DNA from: Sphingomonas bacterium
Lineage (GTDB): Bacteria > Pseudomonadota > Alphaproteobacteria > Sphingomonadales > Sphingomonadaceae
Length of the DNA: 8,099 nt
Direction of reading: 5' to 3'
Assembly: GCA_026785965.1 (NCBI GenBank)
Contig: JAJAYY010000106.1
Span: 1-8,099, forward strand
The notes beneath the pieces were generated by a model. That model ran no database searches and was not told the DNA's origin. It saw only the letters and a program-made list of their open reading frames with translations. Of this stretch, positions 6,640 through 8,099 are shown in pieces (position 1 is the stretch's first letter; every line of letters starts with the position of its first letter). The translations under genes were made by a program, and so were the position numbers.

Positions 6640-8099
6640 TTAGTCGATCGCCGCCATCAACGACGCGTTTCCGCCCGCTGCAGTGGTGTCGATGCAGGTG
6701 ACGCGTTCGGTCGCGAAGCGCGCGACATAATGCGGCCCGCCGGCCTTGGGTCCGGTGCCCGAAAGCCCCTCCCCGCCAAACGGCTGGCTTTCGACCACCG
6801 CGCCGATCTGGTTGCGGTTGACGTAGAGATTGCCGACCCGGGCGTTGGCTTCGACGAACAAGCGGGTGGTGTCGATCCGGCTTTGCAAGCCGAGGGTGAG
6901 GCCATATCCGGTGGCATTGATCGCCGCGACGACCTGATCGAGCTCGCCCGATTTCCAGCGAACGACGTGGAGAATCGGGCCGAAATGCTCGGCATCGAGA
7001 TCGGCAAGGCTGGCGATTTCGACCATGACCGGCGTGACGAAATGGCCGTGGTTGGAGGGAAGCGGCAGACGCGCGAGGAATTTACCCTTGTCGGCGAGAT
7101 CGGCGAGGTGGTCGTCGAGCGCGGCCTTGGCCTGTGCGTCGATCACCGGGCCGACATCGGTCGCAAGTTCGGTCGGATTGCCAATCGTCAGCGCCTCCAT
7201 CGCCCCCGCAATCATCGCCAGCATCCCCTCGGCGACATCGTCCTGGACGAACAACACGCGCAAGGCCGAGCAGCGCTGCCCCGCGCTCTGGAACGAGGAT
7301 GCGATGACGTCGCGGGTGACCTGTTCGGGGAGCGCCGATGAATCGACGATCATGACATTCTGGCCGCCGGTTTCGGCGATCAGCGGAAGGATCGCGCCGT
7401 CGCGATCGGCGAGGTTGCGGTTGATCGCCTTAGCGGTGCCGGTTGAGCCGGTGAAGGCAACCCCGGCGATCAGCGGGTGCGCGGTCAGCGCGGCGCCGAC
7501 CTTCCCGTCGCCAGGGATGATTTGTACCACATCGCGGGGGATTCCGGCGAGATGCATCAACTCGATCGCCAGGGCACCAATCAGCGGGGTTTGCTCGGCG
7601 GGTTTGGCGATCGCGGCGTTGCCCGCGGCGAGCGCTGCCGCGACTGGACCGATGAAGATCGCGAGCGGAAAATTCCACGGACTGATGCAAACGAATACCC
7701 CGCGGCCGTGGAGGCGAAGCTCGTTGATCTCGCCGGTCGGGCCGGGAAGCGGGGTCGGCGCGGTGAACAAGCGGCGCGCTTCGCTCGCGTAATAACGCAG
7801 AAAATCAACTGCCTCGCGCACTTCGAGCACGGCGTCGGGAAGAGTCTTGCCTGCTTCGCGAATGCACAGAGAGAATAAATCTTCGCGACGCTGCTCGAAC
7901 AGATCGGCAGCGCCGTCGAGCAAATTAGCGCGTGCTTCGCCGCCAAGCGCATCCCAAGCGTGCTGCGCGGCGGACGCAGCGCGGATCGCGTCATCGACAT
8001 CGGACACGCTGGCTTCGGCGACGGTCCCGACCTTGAGCGATATATCGAATGGCGAGACGATCGGCGCGGGCTTGCCGCCACCGCCGAGCGTCGGGGCCG
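6640..8099 (-). CDS. putA: Bifunctional proline dehydrogenase / P5C dehydrogenase PutA, C-terminal dehydrogenase part (truncated by window edge)
   Basis: PutA oxidises proline to P5C (FAD domain) and then glutamate semialdehyde to glutamate (NAD+-dependent aldehyde dehydrogenase domain). The visible 485 complete codons, entering at the right edge and ending TAA at 6642-6640, are the second domain. They include the SPWNFPLAIF segment, FTGSTGTA of the NAD-binding fold, the ETGGQN motif with its glutamate codon at 7374-7372, SAGQRCSALR with the nucleophilic cysteine codon at 7272-7270, and the PutA-type PFGGEGLSGTGPKAGGPHY near the end. The protein stops soon after, at TTAAGGNASLMAAID, as in the shorter PutA class without an extra C-terminal domain. 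The frame runs through the edge with linker-like APTLGGGGKPAPIVSPFD, so the proline dehydrogenase domain should lie outside. GTG 8007 is in frame but internal. A stand-alone P5C dehydrogenase is the alternative, less likely given the GPKAGGP and C-terminal tail. Confidence 0.9.
   Translation of the reverse strand, partial: APTLGGGGKPAPIVSPFDISLKVGTVAEASVSDVDDAIRAASAAQHAWDALGGEARANLLDGAADLFEQRREDLFSLCIREAGKTLPDAVLEVREAVDFLRYYASEARRLFTAPTPLPGPTGEINELRLHGRGVFVCISPWNFPLAIFIGPVAAALAAGNAAIAKPAEQTPLIGALAIELMHLAGIPRDVVQIIPGDGKVGAALTAHPLIAGVAFTGSTGTAKAINRNLADRDGAILPLIAETGGQNVMIVDSSALPEQVTRDVIASSFQSAGQRCSALRVLFVQDDVAEGMLAMIAGAMEALTIGNPTELATDVGPVIDAQAKAALDDHLADLADKGKFLARLPLPSNHGHFVTPVMVEIASLADLDAEHFGPILHVVRWKSGELDQVVAAINATGYGLTLGLQSRIDTTRLFVEANARVGNLYVNRNQIGAVVESQPFGGEGLSGTGPKAGGPHYVARFATERVTCIDTTAAGGNASLMAAID

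Noticed and set aside
1..8099. A hidden defence, toxin-antitoxin, CRISPR or biosynthetic system
   Set aside because: Almost every base is accounted for by housekeeping genes; the remaining gaps are about 100 bases or less apart from one of 119 bases, with no repeat arrays or unassigned coding frames.

Overview
This window looks like ordinary core chromosome from a high-GC alphaproteobacterium, most likely a sphingomonad (Sphingomonadales). The basis is the strong G/C bias at third codon positions, the recG / sdhE / mfd neighbourhood, the short NAD kinase type that begins its Rossmann core with a VASPT segment, and a PutA ending in a TTAAGGNASL-like tail. The taxonomic call is inference from style and gene order, not from a marker gene. 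The frames I translated are intact; I see no insertion sequence, integrase, CRISPR array or foreign-looking base composition.

Layout. (1) 1-813, minus: N-terminal 271 codons of recG, the branched-DNA helicase, cut by the left edge. (2) 814-916: a short divergent intergenic region with two small inverted repeats. (3) 917-1177, plus: sdhE, the small FAD-attachment factor of succinate dehydrogenase, joined by an ATGA stop/start overlap to (4) 1174-4677, plus: mfd, the full-length transcription-repair coupling factor with all expected motifs. (5) 4674-5516, minus: an EAL-domain cyclic-di-GMP phosphodiesterase that ends tail-to-tail with mfd, sharing bases of the stop codons. (6) 5517-5635: divergent regulatory gap. 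(7) 5636-6448, plus: NAD kinase, probably started at a TTG behind a strong Shine-Dalgarno. (8) 6449-6543: tRNA promoter region. (9) 6544-6618, plus: tRNA-Asn(GUU) with encoded CCA. (10) 6640-8099, minus: the 3' part of putA, covering the P5C dehydrogenase domain, cut by the right edge.

Functionally the left half groups DNA repair and replication-restart genes (recG, mfd) around a respiratory assembly factor (sdhE); the translational coupling of sdhE to mfd probably reflects conserved alphaproteobacterial gene order more than a shared pathway. The EAL gene, NAD kinase, tRNA and putA are independent units. I found no convincing undescribed system. The points worth a second look are start-site choices, overlapping gene ends, and a tandem repeat at the tRNA promoter.
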